DNA of 8,187 nt from contig JAFZVO010000061.1 of assembly GCA_017617775.1 (NCBI GenBank), positions 1 to 8,187 on the forward strand, in the 5' to 3' direction. Within the stretch, counting starts at the first letter, position 1. Each line of letters begins with the position of its first letter. The notes beneath the pieces were generated by a model. The model was not told where the DNA came from and did not search any database. It saw only the letters and a list, made by a program, of their open reading frames with translations. Made by a program: the position numbers and the translations under genes. Positions 7,361-8,187 of the stretch are shown in pieces. This stretch comes from Bacilli bacterium (GTDB lineage Bacteria > Bacillota_I > Bacilli_A > RFN20 > CAG-826).

Positions 7361-8187
7361 ATGGAAGAAAAATTATTGAACGATCAAGAGATTGCAAGAA
7401 GAGAGAAACTTGCTAAATATGTCGAACTCGGTGTTGATCCATATGGACAACGTTTTGAGACTACTCATCACGCGAAAGACATCAGAGAACTCTGCAAAGA
7501 TAAAACCCCAGAAGAGATTCTCGCTTTAGATTTAGAAGTGAAGATTGCCGGTAGAATCAAATTCTTAAGAAAGATGGGTAAAGCCAGTTTCTTCAACGTC
7601 CTTGATAAGACTGGACCAATCCAAGTCTACATCGGTATCGATGTGGTCGGTGAAAAGAACTATGAATTATTCAAACTCGCTGATGTCGGCGATATCGTCG
7701 GTGTTCGTGGTAAAGTGATGACTACGAGAACGGGAGAATTAACAGTCCGCTGCGAAGAATTCACTCATTTGACAAAATGTTTACATCCTCTTCCAGAGAA
7801 GTTCCATGGTTTAACGGATATCGAAGAGAGAAGTAGAAGAAGATATTTAGACCTCATTATGAATGAGGAAGCTCGTAAAGTCGCTTTTGCTAGACCAAGA
7901 GTCATTAGAAGTATGCAAGAAGGATTAGACGCTCAAGGATTCGTGGAAGTGGAGATCAGCATGCTCACCTATACCAATGGTGGAGCGGCGGCTCGCCCAT
8001 TCATCACTCATCACAATACTTTAGATAGAGACTTCTTCCTCAGAATCGCTCTTGAGATTAATCTCAAAAAACTTCTCGTCGGCGGCATGGAAAAAGTCTA
8101 TGAAATCAACCGTGTCTTCCGTAATGAAGGAATGGATGCTAACCATAATCCAGAGTTCACAATGTTTGAATTATACCAAGCCTATAC
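7361..8187 (+). CDS. lysS: Lysyl-tRNA synthetase, class II, 3' partial
   Basis: LysRS activates lysine with ATP and attaches it to tRNA-Lys in the cytoplasm. The window holds 275 codons and then ends; full-length bacterial enzymes are about 490-510 residues. An N-terminal helix is followed by the OB-fold anticodon-binding domain (about 58-140; AGRIKFLRKMGKASFF at 63-78). The start of the class II catalytic domain comes next: KFHGLTDIEER (147-157), GGAAARPFITHHN (207-219), LLVGG (238-242) and motif 2 from VYEINRVFRNEG (246-257) through HNPEFTMFELYQAY (262-275). The anticodon domain separates it from the shorter EpmA/PoxA proteins. Several usually fixed positions differ: Ser200 stands where class II motif 1 has its invariant Pro (ETPML-like in relatives), Asn234 stands where relatives have Tyr or His in the lysine pocket, and Ser158 stands where RYRxRY is usual. 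Motif 3 lies outside the window. Confidence 0.95.
   Translation, partial: MEEKLLNDQEIARREKLAKYVELGVDPYGQRFETTHHAKDIRELCKDKTPEEILALDLEVKIAGRIKFLRKMGKASFFNVLDKTGPIQVYIGIDVVGEKNYELFKLADVGDIVGVRGKVMTTRTGELTVRCEEFTHLTKCLHPLPEKFHGLTDIEERSRRRYLDLIMNEEARKVAFARPRVIRSMQEGLDAQGFVEVEISMLTYTNGGAAARPFITHHNTLDRDFFLRIALEINLKKLLVGGMEKVYEINRVFRNEGMDANHNPEFTMFELYQAY

Noticed and set aside
1..8187. A mobile element, CRISPR array, defence island or other new multi-gene system
   Set aside because: All coding space is taken by six recognised housekeeping genes, and I saw no transposase, direct-repeat array, tRNA gene or terminal repeats.

Overview
The window carries six consecutive genes, all on the + strand: mfd (5' end missing), rqcP, tilS, ftsH, dusB and lysS (3' end missing). 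Nearly every base is coding. This mfd-to-lysS neighbourhood is a familiar housekeeping block of low-GC Gram-positive bacteria (Bacillota and relatives). The AT-rich composition, heavy use of AGA and TTA codons and purine-rich AGGAGG-type ribosome binding sites fit that group. TGA ends mfd and tilS and never appears inside a gene, so the standard bacterial code is used and Mycoplasma/Spiroplasma (TGA = Trp) are excluded. Genes that usually sit in this block in Bacillus (yabP, yabQ, divIC and yabR between rqcP and tilS; hpt between tilS and ftsH; coaX and hslO after ftsH) are absent here. My best inference is a streamlined, probably uncultured relative of the Erysipelotrichales/RF39/Mollicutes side of the Bacilli; the exact taxon cannot be fixed from this window.

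Layout. Positions 1-4146 form a tightly coupled unit: mfd and rqcP share ATGA, and rqcP and tilS overlap by 8 nt. A 69-nt gap before ftsH holds a near-consensus SigA promoter (TTGAAA, 16 nt, TATAAT), a small hairpin just after the predicted transcription start, and a strong ribosome binding site. ftsH is followed by a 25-nt gap in which an AGGAGG/CCTCCT hairpin runs into a pyrimidine tract that ends at the dusB ATG. A 54-nt gap before lysS holds a consensus -10 box and a clear ribosome binding site.

Functions. The genes serve information processing and quality control. Mfd removes stalled RNA polymerase and recruits nucleotide excision repair. RqcP helps rescue stalled 50S subunits. TilS makes lysidine in the AUA-reading tRNA-Ile. 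FtsH degrades membrane and regulatory proteins. DusB makes dihydrouridine in tRNA. LysS charges tRNA-Lys. TilS and LysS both activate with ATP and use lysine.

I see no mobile element, CRISPR array, RNA gene, defence system or other novel multi-gene system. The points worth a second look are departures from family consensus inside TilS and LysS and the unusual ftsH-dusB junction.
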